Positions 17,487 to 26,057 of a DNA stretch of 54,240 nt are shown one piece after another. The notes beneath the pieces are model-generated. The model did no database searches, had not been told where the DNA came from, and saw only the letters and a program-made list of their open reading frames with translations. How positions within the stretch are numbered: the first letter of the stretch is position 1; every line of letters begins with the position of its first letter. Source of the DNA: Candidatus Brocadia sp. GTDB lineage: Bacteria; Planctomycetota; Brocadiia; Brocadiales; Brocadiaceae. The DNA lies in contig WYAU01000015.1 of NCBI GenBank assembly GCA_011525665.1, positions 1-54,240 on the forward strand. The letters are read 5' to 3'. The translations under genes were made by a program, and so were the position numbers.

Positions 17487-18410
17487 ATGAAAAACATCAT
17501 CTTGTCAGATATCCATGGCAACGTCGATGCCTTATTATCGGTAGTGAGTGATATTGCTGAAAAGGGAGGAGCCATTGACAGGCTATTAATCGCCGGCGAT
17601 ATTGTTGGCTACGGCGCATCGCCAAATGAGTGTTGCGACGTTATCCGTTATCTGGCCTATGGCAGAAAGAAAGTGGCCCTCGAAGACATGGATAAAATCG
17701 TGAAGCAACCATACTTCACCACCGAACAACAGAAAACCCTGCTGAACGCCCTCGTGTCTTTGGAGAAGAAAGGAATTGCTATCTGCGGAAATCATGACAG
17801 GGAGGCGGTGGGTGAACCATCCCTCACGACCGAAATGAATCCCATCGCAATGACTGCCATTAACTGGACCAGAGGATTGCTGACAAAGGAGAATATCAAA
17901 TTTTTAAAAGGGCTTTCCCTGAGGATGAGATTTGGCAAGGAGGATTTTGAAATCGTGCACAGTACGCCTTCCTATCCGCAAGGTTATGAATATGTCCGGA
18001 ATGCAAGCGTATTACGATACACGAGTCTCCGCTCAAAGGTAACCTTTGGAGGCCATACGCACCGTCCTTCCGCTTATATTTACACCCGGGAAACGAGAAC
18101 CGTAAACGCCTCCGTCCTTCTTCCCGCGGACAATTACGATATGCGACTGATGCTTATTGAAAAGCAGTCAACAAGTAAGTCCGAATCTTTCGATATCGAT
18201 GCAAGCAAGGATTGGAAATATTACATCAACGTGGGTTCGGTTGGGCAGCCGAGGGATGGAAATCCACACGCATGTTATGTGGTATTCGATTCTGCCACAA
18301 AGCATCTTGACTTCAGGCGGACGCCTTATAATACGGAAGCGGCGTCAAAAAAAATACGAGATGCAAAACTACCAAATGAATTGGCAGAAAGGGTATTAAA
18401 GGGTGTTTAG
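17487..18410 (+). CDS. Cytoplasmic calcineurin-like metallophosphoesterase
   Basis: 307-aa metallophosphoesterase without a signal peptide. All canonical motifs are present: LSDIHGNVDAL (DxH, residues 6-8), AGDIVGYGASPNEC (GDxVxYG), ICGNHDREAV (GNHD), VHSTPSYP and FGGHTHRPS (GHTH). The N-terminal pattern resembles YfcE/serine-threonine-phosphatase-like enzymes. AAGG lies 8 nt before the ATG. It ends the plus-strand cluster that begins at 13436, and could oppose a kinase or act on nucleotides; the substrate is unknown. Confidence 0.85.
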   Translation: MKNIILSDIHGNVDALLSVVSDIAEKGGAIDRLLIAGDIVGYGASPNECCDVIRYLAYGRKKVALEDMDKIVKQPYFTTEQQKTLLNALVSLEKKGIAICGNHDREAVGEPSLTTEMNPIAMTAINWTRGLLTKENIKFLKGLSLRMRFGKEDFEIVHSTPSYPQGYEYVRNASVLRYTSLRSKVTFGGHTHRPSAYIYTRETRTVNASVLLPADNYDMRLMLIEKQSTSKSESFDIDASKDWKYYINVGSVGQPRDGNPHACYVVFDSATKHLDFRRTPYNTEAASKKIRDAKLPNELAERVLKGV

Positions 18411-18490
18411 ATGCTTCAAAGATAAATTATTATATTTTCGGCAAAAATATTTTTACAAAACAAAAGGACTTTTTTCCCGATTGGTTCGGG

Positions 18491-18973
18491 TCAGGAATCT
18501 TTAGCAAAAACAAACGTCCCGCTCTTTCCACCCGATTTTTTCACAAGATGGATATCGCTGATTACCATCGCTTTATCTACGGCTTTGCACATATCGTATA
18601 TGGTAATCGCACAAACGGCGGCAGCGGTAATCGCCTCCATTTCCACCCCCGTTTTCCCGGTAACCTTCACTTCCGAAAACACGTCGACTTCATTTACGGA
18701 ATTATTCGTATAATCAATCTTTACACTCGCTAGGTTGAGCGGATGGCACATCGGAACCAGCATAAATGTCTGTTTTGCCGCCATAATTCCGGCCACCCTC
18801 GCCACCTCCAGCACATCACCTTTCTGTATTTTTTTATTCATCATAAGCTGGAATGTCTCAGGTTTCATAACAACCTTTGCATGGGCAATGGCAATCCGAT
18901 CCGTGGCTGCTTTATTACCGACGTCCACCATACGCGATGCACCCTGTTCGTCAAAATGGGTTAACTGTGTCAT
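18491..18973 (-). CDS. moaC: Cyclic pyranopterin monophosphate synthase
   Basis: Molybdenum cofactor biosynthesis enzyme that, after MoaA, forms cyclic pyranopterin monophosphate. At 160 aa it has the usual length. Motifs include MVDVGNKAATDRIA at the N-terminus, AAKQTFMLVPMCHPL and the C-terminal KTGVEMEAITAAAVCAITIYDMCKAVDK. No other moa gene is near. It converges with the phosphoesterase on the plus strand, and the 80-bp spacer has only a weak CCCGA/TCGGG hairpin near 18477. Confidence 0.96.
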   Translation of the reverse strand: MTQLTHFDEQGASRMVDVGNKAATDRIAIAHAKVVMKPETFQLMMNKKIQKGDVLEVARVAGIMAAKQTFMLVPMCHPLNLASVKIDYTNNSVNEVDVFSEVKVTGKTGVEMEAITAAAVCAITIYDMCKAVDKAMVISDIHLVKKSGGKSGTFVFAKDS

Positions 18974-19079
18974 GTGTCTCCTGATTCCTCTCTTTTATCG
19001 GGCTTTTTTGCGGGTCACACAGGTATTTTTCCCTGCATTTCATTTTGATTTATAACATACGGATCGATTGTAAGGCAAA

Positions 19080-21227
19080 TTATTTTCTCGACACAAATGA
19101 TTCAATGAGGAGGATGCACAGCGTAAGAAAGAGGATGGGACCCCAAAGGGTCTTTTTTGCCTCTCCCAGGAGTACGTCGCGCCCTTCGCCGACAGGGGAA
19201 GTTGTTATGGTGAGGTTTGTGCCACCCATATAGGCCGTCATTTCTTTTTGGTCTATTTTGTCGAGATTGGATTCGACGGTATCTACATTTACAGGAAAGG
19301 AGGGTGGAAGTTGCGGATGCGCCTTTCCCTCCACGGTAACATCATAAATGCCCGGCATGTTCGTTTCTTTGTAAGAAAAAGCCTTTTCATTGGTAACAAA
19401 CCGTGGCTCTATAATAATCTTTGCGCCTTCCGGATTGGTTATTTCCAGAGCGTTCAAATCAGGAGGGCAGGGAAACTGCCAATCGTATCCGACCAGAATT
19501 TCTTTTTGTACATCATCTAACACGCTTCCCGACACAAATCTGCATAATTGCTGCATGAGTGGAAGAAAAAAAGGCCTTACGGGTAAGTCCGTCCAGTCCC
19601 TGTCTATCGATGAGGTGAAGAGCACCGTTTTTCCCCGATCAACCTGCCGTTCAATAAGTGCGGGTGTATTATCGGAAAAGGAAAGTATCGTCCTGCAATT
19701 TCCCAGGGGGGTTGGATCAACATAAAATATCCGGTAAAATTTTGCTGATGATAGTGTGTCCATTCGGGTTTCCGGAAGAATGCGCAGGGCAGGGTGTATG
19801 GGTTCCGCCGTCTTCAGGTGAAGTGGCTGTTCTTCTGAAAGGGGGCTGCTCGTGGAAAAAGTTCTTGCCGCGTGGAGTCGATGGGGCAGCAGAGCACCGA
19901 ATGAATTATTGTAATAACCGGCATCTACCTTATTGCCAAGGGTAAAAATGACCGATCCGCCTTCTTTTACAAACATTTCGAGTTCACGGATCTTTTCTGA
20001 TGGCAAGGTTTCAACATTACACAAAAAGATAATATTAAAATTGGAAAAGGTAATGTTATCAACTTCGTGGAGGGAACAGATAAGGGGTTTAATGGGAGAT
20101 ACGTGCTCACGGCCCGGGTTTAATGCCTTCTCGAGATAAAACGTTTCACTTTCGTAGATATTTGTTTTGGGATCGCCATCAACCAGTAAGGTATCCAGTT
20201 TATGGAATGTATTGAGAACGAAATATCGTTTGTTGTCTATACTCAAATTATCCCCGGCAATTTCAATCCAGCCGCGGTGGTATTTTCCTTTTTCTATGGT
20301 GAAGAAAAATTCCTTTGTTTCCGATGCATTGGCATCGACAGTGAAAAAACCTTGAGCTACTCTTTCCCCATTAATGAATACTTGCGCTAAAAGGTCTTTA
20401 GCCGGTGTAGGTGAAAAATTCGATACAGTTGCCTTGATGTGGCCCTCTGCAATCCTTTCCAACATGGTTAGTTTAGGTTCAACGTGGGTAATGGCCCTGT
20501 TGGTGAGCTTTCTGCCCTCCGAGATATCCACGATGTGAATCCTGGATACATGCCTTTGCAGTCTTTCTTGTCCGCTCCTGAACCACGCAGGGTCCCAGCC
20601 ATTTCGTGTCATGTCCGTAAGCAGAAATATCCGTTTCACCGGCGTCCTGGCAGTTGCCAAAATTTCAATTGCCGCATCCAATGCGGGCGCAATCCGGGCT
20701 GGTGTATAACTGAGTCGCGATTGCTCTATAAAGTCCAAAAGGTGTTTTTTGTCGTAATCGAGTTCCGGCAGCGCCTGTGATGCCATGCCGGAGCAGGTAA
20801 TTACAGCGGCCTCATCGTCTTTTGTCAGTGTATCAATGATCTTCATTGCGGCATTTCTGGCTGCTACAAAAAACGGTTCGTGACGGCCTGCGTACTGCAT
20901 ACTGTATGAGTCGTCAATAACAATAACATTACTTGTAGGAATGTTCCTTTCTGCACCACTACCCCCATAGTTTTTTATCAGCGGCCTGGCAAGGGCTACG
21001 GCAAGAAAGGTCAGGAGGGAAGCCCGAAGAATTAAAAGAATCAGCTGGCGAAGTTTGAATTTCACAGAGATGCGTTTTTTGCTTTCTAAGAGAAAGTCGA
21101 TGGCTGCAAATTTATGAGAGATGGCCTTTTTCTTGTTTATCAGATGGATAATGATGGGAATGCATGCGCCCAGGATACCTAATAATAAGAGTGGATTGAG
21201 AAAGGAGAGCATACGGATAAAAGTCAA
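19080..21227 (-). CDS. BatA-like VWA-domain membrane protein
   Basis: 715-aa membrane protein. The N-terminal FLNPLLLLGILGACIPIIIH segment plus a second helix (LRQLILLILRASLLTFLAVA) form the BatA/aerotolerance N-terminal domain. It is followed by a von Willebrand A domain with a MIDAS motif (DDSYSM, near residue 108). A large predominantly beta extracytoplasmic region follows, then a glutamine-amidotransferase-like segment with VDGDPKTN and LEMFVKEGGSVIFTLG. A C-terminal helix (GPILFLTLCILLIESFV) ends the protein. It is the last gene of a MoxR-DUF58-BatA set, a common trio in which MoxR acts as chaperone for VWA proteins at the envelope. Confidence 0.82.
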   Translation of the reverse strand: MTFIRMLSFLNPLLLLGILGACIPIIIHLINKKKAISHKFAAIDFLLESKKRISVKFKLRQLILLILRASLLTFLAVALARPLIKNYGGSGAERNIPTSNVIVIDDSYSMQYAGRHEPFFVAARNAAMKIIDTLTKDDEAAVITCSGMASQALPELDYDKKHLLDFIEQSRLSYTPARIAPALDAAIEILATARTPVKRIFLLTDMTRNGWDPAWFRSGQERLQRHVSRIHIVDISEGRKLTNRAITHVEPKLTMLERIAEGHIKATVSNFSPTPAKDLLAQVFINGERVAQGFFTVDANASETKEFFFTIEKGKYHRGWIEIAGDNLSIDNKRYFVLNTFHKLDTLLVDGDPKTNIYESETFYLEKALNPGREHVSPIKPLICSLHEVDNITFSNFNIIFLCNVETLPSEKIRELEMFVKEGGSVIFTLGNKVDAGYYNNSFGALLPHRLHAARTFSTSSPLSEEQPLHLKTAEPIHPALRILPETRMDTLSSAKFYRIFYVDPTPLGNCRTILSFSDNTPALIERQVDRGKTVLFTSSIDRDWTDLPVRPFFLPLMQQLCRFVSGSVLDDVQKEILVGYDWQFPCPPDLNALEITNPEGAKIIIEPRFVTNEKAFSYKETNMPGIYDVTVEGKAHPQLPPSFPVNVDTVESNLDKIDQKEMTAYMGGTNLTITTSPVGEGRDVLLGEAKKTLWGPILFLTLCILLIESFVSRK

Positions 21228-21283
21228 AAATCGAAGATAAAAAATGAAAAATACTGGTCAAAATGCACAGTGCCTATTCGATG

Positions 21284-22189
21284 TCAATTCTTGCGGAGCG
21301 GGCGCGGGGCAGTTTCTCTTCTGGCCAGAAACCTGATAAGCGCCTGGTCTAGCGGCGTTGAAGAATCAATGAGACAGTAATCAATATGATTTTCAAAGCA
21401 GGATTGCCGGAATCGTTCGATAAAATGATTCATCCCGGAAAGATATTGTTCTTTCACGGATTTAGGGTCTGCCAAAATGCGCCTTTCGTCTTCCAGTGAT
21501 TCAAAAAAGGTAATTGTTTCAAAGGGAAATGTCAATTCATATGGATCGAGTATATGGAACAAGATAACTTCATTTTTTTTGAACAGGAAATATTTCAACT
21601 GGTGGATTATTTTTTTTGTGTCATCGAAAAAATCAGAGATGATAATGATCAAAGACCGGCGGCCAATCTTTTCGACAAATTCATTTAATATGGCGCCGGT
21701 ATCTGATTTTCCCGCAGTCTTTAATGCCGTGAGGGCGTTCAGCAAGGCATGCAAGTGTGTGAGGCGCGACCGCGGGGGGATGTATTGCAGTACCCTGTCG
21801 CTGAAACTGATCAGCCCGACAAGGTCAGATTGTTTTAGTAACAAATACGCCAATGACGCTGTAAGAGTAGCAGCATATTCACACTTACTGATGCCGGTTG
21901 ATTTATATCCCATAGATCCGCTACTGTCGATGAATAGATAACATTTGAGGTTCGTTTCTTCCTCAAACTGCTTGATGTAGTATTTATCTGTTTTTGCCAG
22001 CACTTTCCAATCGATATGTTTTATCTCATTTCCCGGTGAGTATTCTTTATGCTCAAGAAATTCGATACTTGAACCTTTGTAGGGGCTTTTGTGAATACCG
22101 GACAAAACGCCGTCTACCACAAGTTTTGCGCGCAACTCCATGTTGGCGATCTTTGAGAGTGTTATGGGGTCAAAGGGGTTTTCCGCCAT
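21284..22189 (-). CDS. DUF58 domain protein
   Basis: 301-aa protein of the DUF58 family that almost always accompanies MoxR ATPases. The signature EHKEYSPGNEIKHIDWKV (residues 47-64) is followed by a VWA-like segment with LFIDSSGSMGY near residue 90, containing a complete DxSGS metal site. No membrane helix is seen. It lies between moxR (107 bp upstream) and the BatA-like gene (56 bp downstream) on the same strand. Confidence 0.9.
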   Translation of the reverse strand: MAENPFDPITLSKIANMELRAKLVVDGVLSGIHKSPYKGSSIEFLEHKEYSPGNEIKHIDWKVLAKTDKYYIKQFEEETNLKCYLFIDSSGSMGYKSTGISKCEYAATLTASLAYLLLKQSDLVGLISFSDRVLQYIPPRSRLTHLHALLNALTALKTAGKSDTGAILNEFVEKIGRRSLIIIISDFFDDTKKIIHQLKYFLFKKNEVILFHILDPYELTFPFETITFFESLEDERRILADPKSVKEQYLSGMNHFIERFRQSCFENHIDYCLIDSSTPLDQALIRFLARRETAPRPLRKN

Positions 22190-22296
22190 AGAACTGACCA
22201 GAAAAAATGATCGTAGATTTCACTTTGTGATTTACGAATTTAATTGTTGAAAACAAATTATAAATTTTAAATCGCAAATCTGAAATCGTAAATTTA

Positions 22297-23307
22297 TTAC
22301 GTGTGTTCTTTTATGGTGTCGAGTAATTGGTCAATGATATCCAGGGGCGTTTTCCCTTCTGCCTCCGAATTGAAATTCGTGATAATGCGATGTTGCAGTA
22401 TAGGTTTGGCAATTGCCCGTACGTCATTGCAGGTGGCTGCATATCTGCCGTCGAGCAATGCCCGCGCCTTACCTCCGAGGATGAGGTACTGAGAAGCGCG
22501 GGGTCCCGCCCCCCAGCTGATCCATTTTTTAATAAAATCGGGCGCACCGGGGTCTATTGGCCGTGACGCGCGAACCAATCGTATAGCATATTCAATCACA
22601 TAGTCGGCGACAGGTACCCTTGTAACCATGTCCTGAAGGGTCGTGATTTCTGCGGGACTGAAGACTTTGGCCACTGTCGGTTTATAGGGAGACGTTGTAG
22701 TTCGTACAATTTCGATTTCCTCTTCCCTGGAGGGATACTGTACGTTGATCTGGAACATGAATCGGTCCAATTGCGCCTCCGGTAAAGGATATGTGCCTTC
22801 CTGCTCAATGGGATTTTGCGTGGCAAATACGATGAAAGGCAGTTCAAGGGCATACGTGGTGCCGCTCGCGGTAACCTTGTATTCCTGCATGGATTGAAGC
22901 AACGCCGCTTGTGTTTTGGGGGGGGTACGGTTGATCTCGTCGGCGAGGAGTATATTGGAGAAGATCGGACCCTTGATAAATTTAAAAAATCTTTTTCCCG
23001 AGGCATGGTCCTGTTCCAGGATATCGGTACCGGTAATATCGGCAGGCATGAGATCGGGTGTGAATTGGATGCGGTTGAATTTCAGATTCAAAACATCCGC
23101 GAGGGTACTTACCAGTAATGTCTTGGCAAGTCCCGGTACCCCAACAAAGAGACAGTGCCCTTTGCAAAAGAGGGCAACAAGGAGATTGTCGATTACCTCT
23201 TCCTGTCCTATTATAACCTTTGCAATTTCCCTTTTTATCTTGTGTCGTCCGTCAACAATCTTTTCGATGGCCTGGCGGTCTATCTTTTCAATTTCAGCAG
23301 TGGTCAT
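22297..23307 (-). CDS. MoxR-family AAA+ ATPase
   Basis: 336-aa MoxR ATPase. Walker A reads GVPGLAKT, Walker B ILLADEINRTPPKTQAALLQSMQE, sensor 1 is in FATQNPIEQEGTYPLPEAQLDRF and the C-terminal lid follows. It probably acts as a chaperone for VWA partner proteins encoded downstream. The start at 23307 is chosen because upstream codons (to 23421) run through a structured RNA element and do not look like protein. No Shine-Dalgarno is visible before this ATG, since the upstream 20 nt are U-rich. Confidence 0.93.
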   Translation of the reverse strand: MTTAEIEKIDRQAIEKIVDGRHKIKREIAKVIIGQEEVIDNLLVALFCKGHCLFVGVPGLAKTLLVSTLADVLNLKFNRIQFTPDLMPADITGTDILEQDHASGKRFFKFIKGPIFSNILLADEINRTPPKTQAALLQSMQEYKVTASGTTYALELPFIVFATQNPIEQEGTYPLPEAQLDRFMFQINVQYPSREEEIEIVRTTTSPYKPTVAKVFSPAEITTLQDMVTRVPVADYVIEYAIRLVRASRPIDPGAPDFIKKWISWGAGPRASQYLILGGKARALLDGRYAATCNDVRAIAKPILQHRIITNFNSEAEGKTPLDIIDQLLDTIKEHT

Positions 23308-23320
23308 AAAAATAGCACAT

Positions 23321-23408
23321 AAAAAAGAGCGTCGGTGTCGAAGCTGCTCAGATAAGCCCAAAACTGAGCCGGTTACTACCAAGGCTTTTCCCCGGCACCG
23401 ACGCTTTA
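23321..23408 (-). ncRNA. Compact structured RNA, leader or small RNA upstream of moxR
   Basis: On the minus strand, 23405-23396 pairs with 23337-23328 (AGCGTCGGTG with CACCGACGCT, 10 bp). Inside is a GCTCAG/CTGAGC hairpin with a 12-base loop. That loop's GGGCTT can pair with AAGCC in the 5' half, a possible pseudoknot. A T6 run (23326-23321) follows the closing stem, as in an intrinsic terminator. A weak promoter (TTCACA, 17 bp, TAAAAG) would start transcription at the stem's first base. The moxR ATG lies 13 nt after the T-run. I do not recognise it as a known riboswitch, SRP RNA or 6S RNA. Confidence 0.55.
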
Positions 23409-23674
23409 ATACTTTTACCAAAAATCAGACTATTTGTGAACGAAAATTTAAAAAAGTTTTTCCTGTTTGACTAAATTCTCTGTCATCATTCCCCTCCGCC
23501 GTGGTGGGTTTGAACTATTGGTAAATTGGCAAAAGATACGAGGGGTTGTTATTTATTATGGCTGAAATAAGCCGGCAGGATGTTTTTGTATATTATGATC
23601 AAAAATGAATTTTTAAATCCTTTATTGCAAATAGATTAGGGGGGGAAAAATGGAAGAAAGGCAGTAACGAATAA

Positions 23675-23721
23675 GGAACAATGCCAATGTTTTTGACACA
23701 TAATGTCAATGACAATGTTCC
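23675..23721. promoter_or_regulatory. Nested dyad upstream of amtB1
   Basis: An inner inverted repeat TTGACA-N5-TGTCAA (23693-23709) is enclosed by an outer pair GGAACA (23675-23680) and TGTTCC (23716-23721). The arms between are partly complementary. It has the look of a regulator-binding site in the divergent moxR/amtB1 spacer, about 290 bp upstream of the amtB1 start. No regulator can be named. Confidence 0.4.
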
Positions 23722-23817
23722 TGTTGTTTTAAATAAATTATATCTTACTACAAATAAATAACATATGAATAATAAAGCGTCTTGTAAAATGTCTTTATGA
23801 TATTTGTAAGCCATGAT

Positions 23818-23834
23818 AGGAATAAATATTGCTT
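23818..23834 (+). promoter_or_regulatory. Possible sigma54 (RpoN) promoter of amtB1-glnK1
   Basis: GG (23819-23820) and GC (23831-23832) are exactly 10 nt apart, and the -12 element reads TTGCTT, matching the consensus TTGCW. The -24 element is AGGAAT rather than TGGCAC, so the match is partial. Ammonium-channel/PII operons are classic sigma54 targets, which raises its prior. Confidence 0.35.
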
Positions 23835-24006
23835 CTTTTAGATTAGTTTAGTTAAATATTTCACGTTTTTTGAATGTCATTTGTGTAAAAGTTTACGGAA
23901 GGAGGTGGATATAATATCATATAAAATATGCAAAAGAAAAATTATTTAATTTGTTGTAATTAATTTGAATAAAAGGTAGTATTTTGCGAGGAGGGGGATT
24001 GTATTT

Positions 24007-25566
24007 ATGAAATGTGTTGCTAACAAAATAATGGCAAATATATGGGTGGTGTTTATTGCTTTAGGGACATTACTGTTGGAATTGGGGATTGCTGAGGCAG
24101 GAGACCCGAATGGTTCGGCAACTTATACAGACAGTATCGACGGATTGAAATACGCCGTTAATTTTACCTGGACATTGGTGGGCGCTTTTCTGGTGTTCAG
24201 TATGCAATCGGGATTTGCCTTTTTAGGGGGATTTTTAAGGCAGAAGAACATGCTGGGTTACATGGCACATTGTTTTATCGATTCCACGTTTGGTGCAGTG
24301 GTTTTCTATCTCTTTGGATTTGCTTTAATGTTTGGGGGATCTAAACTTGTGCCGGGACTTGAGTACGGTAATTCTTTTATCGGATGGGATGGGTTTTTCC
24401 TTGCCGGAAGGTCCTATGATGTCCAAACCATCATGTTCTGGCTCTTCCAGATGGTGTTTGCCACAAAGACGGTTTCAATTATCGCCGGCGCTGTGGCGGA
24501 AAGGATGAAATTTGTGCCATACATAATTTATAGTTTTCTGATGTGTGGCTTAATCTATCCAATATATGGGCATTGGGTGTGGGGCGGTGGGTGGCTCAGC
24601 ACGCTTCCGATCGGCGCGGGAGTAAAAGACTTTGCGGGATGCGCCTGCGTCCATACCATTGGCGGAATTATGGCGTTTATGGGGGCATGGGTATTGGGTC
24701 CCAGAAAAGGAAAGTATAATCCGGACGGCACCCCCAATGCCATTCCGGGTCATAACCTTGTTTACGTGGTGATAGGGACTTTGGTGCTCGCCTTTGGCTG
24801 GTTCGGTTTTAATGCCGGAAGCACGCTTGCGGCAACTGATTTGCGTATGTCAGTCGTAGCAACGAATACCTTTATTGCGGCTGCTACCGGCGCCTCTATA
24901 ATGCTCTTTGTGCAATGGGCGCTGACCGGTTATATTGACATACCTTTCATTTGCAACGGAGCGCTTGCCGGCTTGGTAGCCATTACCGCGCCGTGCGCCT
25001 ATGTTGCACCCTGGGCTGCTGCCGTTATCGGGCTTCTTTCCGGATTAATTATGAGGGGCGCTTTATGGCTGGTTGAGGTCGTGTTCAAAGTTGATGATCC
25101 CCTTGGCGCTGTAGCCGTCCATGCAGCAAACGGTATATGGGGCATGCTGGCTATCGGTATTTTTGCCGATGGTACGTATCAGGGAGTAACCGGCCTAATA
25201 ATGGGATCAGGATGGCAATTGCTTGCCCAATTTATCGGAACGATCGTTGCCATGGCGTGGGCGTTCGCATGGGGCGCTGCAGTATTCTTTTCTTTAAAAT
25301 ATACCCTGGGTTTAAGGGTTTCGGAAGTAACTGAACATGAAGGCGTTGACGTGCATATTCACGGCTCTCCCTGCTATCCGGTTGAAGAGGAGTTCCTTAC
25401 GCCTCTGACAGGTGAAGCTGTAATTGATCTGGAGCAGGAAAAAGAACAGCTGTCTCTGCTTGAGGAGGCCTTAAGCAAGGACAGGGAGAGGGAGAAGATT
25501 TATTCAGAAAAACTTGGCCGATGGGTGTATGCAAGGATAAAGACGGAAAAAAATAAGATACGATGA
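24007..25566 (+). CDS. amtB: Ammonium transporter (Amt family), long C-terminus
   Basis: 519-aa ammonium channel, a trimeric membrane protein conducting ammonium or ammonia. An N-terminal signal peptide ending IAEAG is followed by about 11 TM helices. Conserved features: pore twin histidines in DFAGCACVHTIGG and DDPLGAVAVHAANG, and the phenylalanine gate/vestibule segments FWLFQMVFA and FGWFGFNAGS. After the usual end (near HGSPCYP) there is an extra 61-residue charged tail with heptad-like Leu/Glu/Lys, absent from the neighbouring Amt proteins. It is followed by glnK, the standard PII partner that plugs the channel. A strong Shine-Dalgarno (GAGGAGGGGG) precedes the ATG. Confidence 0.94.
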   Translation: MKCVANKIMANIWVVFIALGTLLLELGIAEAGDPNGSATYTDSIDGLKYAVNFTWTLVGAFLVFSMQSGFAFLGGFLRQKNMLGYMAHCFIDSTFGAVVFYLFGFALMFGGSKLVPGLEYGNSFIGWDGFFLAGRSYDVQTIMFWLFQMVFATKTVSIIAGAVAERMKFVPYIIYSFLMCGLIYPIYGHWVWGGGWLSTLPIGAGVKDFAGCACVHTIGGIMAFMGAWVLGPRKGKYNPDGTPNAIPGHNLVYVVIGTLVLAFGWFGFNAGSTLAATDLRMSVVATNTFIAAATGASIMLFVQWALTGYIDIPFICNGALAGLVAITAPCAYVAPWAAAVIGLLSGLIMRGALWLVEVVFKVDDPLGAVAVHAANGIWGMLAIGIFADGTYQGVTGLIMGSGWQLLAQFIGTIVAMAWAFAWGAAVFFSLKYTLGLRVSEVTEHEGVDVHIHGSPCYPVEEEFLTPLTGEAVIDLEQEKEQLSLLEEALSKDREREKIYSEKLGRWVYARIKTEKNKIR

Positions 25567-25616
25567 TAGACCAGAGTGCATGTGTGATATTAGGTAATTA
25601 GAGAGTATTTCAATAG

Positions 25617-25970
<354 letters not shown>

Positions 25971-25999
25971 ACTCCCCGTTATACGTTCGGCGTTGTATT

Positions 26000-26040
26000 G
26001 CCGGTATTGTCCCGCTTTTGTCGGGACAATACCGGCAGTT
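26000..26040 (+). terminator. Rho-independent terminator after amtB1-glnK1
   Basis: A perfect 15-bp inverted repeat pairs 26000-26014 with 26022-26036 around a 7-base loop, with a short TTTT run at 26039-26042. It lies 29 bp after the glnK1 stop and only 21 bp before the most likely amtB2 start. It could terminate the first operon or act as an attenuator for amtB2. Confidence 0.75.
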
Positions 26041-26057
26041 TTCTGGTAAATAACAAA

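Larger units (their letters stand above)
23422..24006. other. AT-rich divergent spacer between moxR and amtB1
   Basis: 585 bp without a convincing gene. It holds a dyad (23675-23721), a possible sigma54 site (23818-23834) and a TATAAT hexamer at 23910-23915 without a good -35. A strong SD-like AAGGAGGTGGAT at 23898-23909 is followed by only a tiny 11-codon frame (23928). The amtB1 Shine-Dalgarno GAGGAGGGGG lies just before 24007. A 71-codon minus-strand frame at 23599-23814 is judged spurious. Confidence 0.5.

Noticed and set aside
18470-18490. CCCGA/TCGGG hairpin as a bidirectional terminator between convergent genes
   Set aside because: Only 5 bp and the adjacent homopolymer is on the wrong side for both strands.
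23321-23408. SRP RNA or 6S RNA at the moxR leader
   Set aside because: The SRP core GGUCAGGUCCGGAAGGAAGC is absent, and the element is about half the length of 6S RNA; left as unassigned.
23599-23814. 71-codon minus-strand frame upstream of moxR
   Set aside because: AT-rich, no Shine-Dalgarno, contains the dyad; no coding character.
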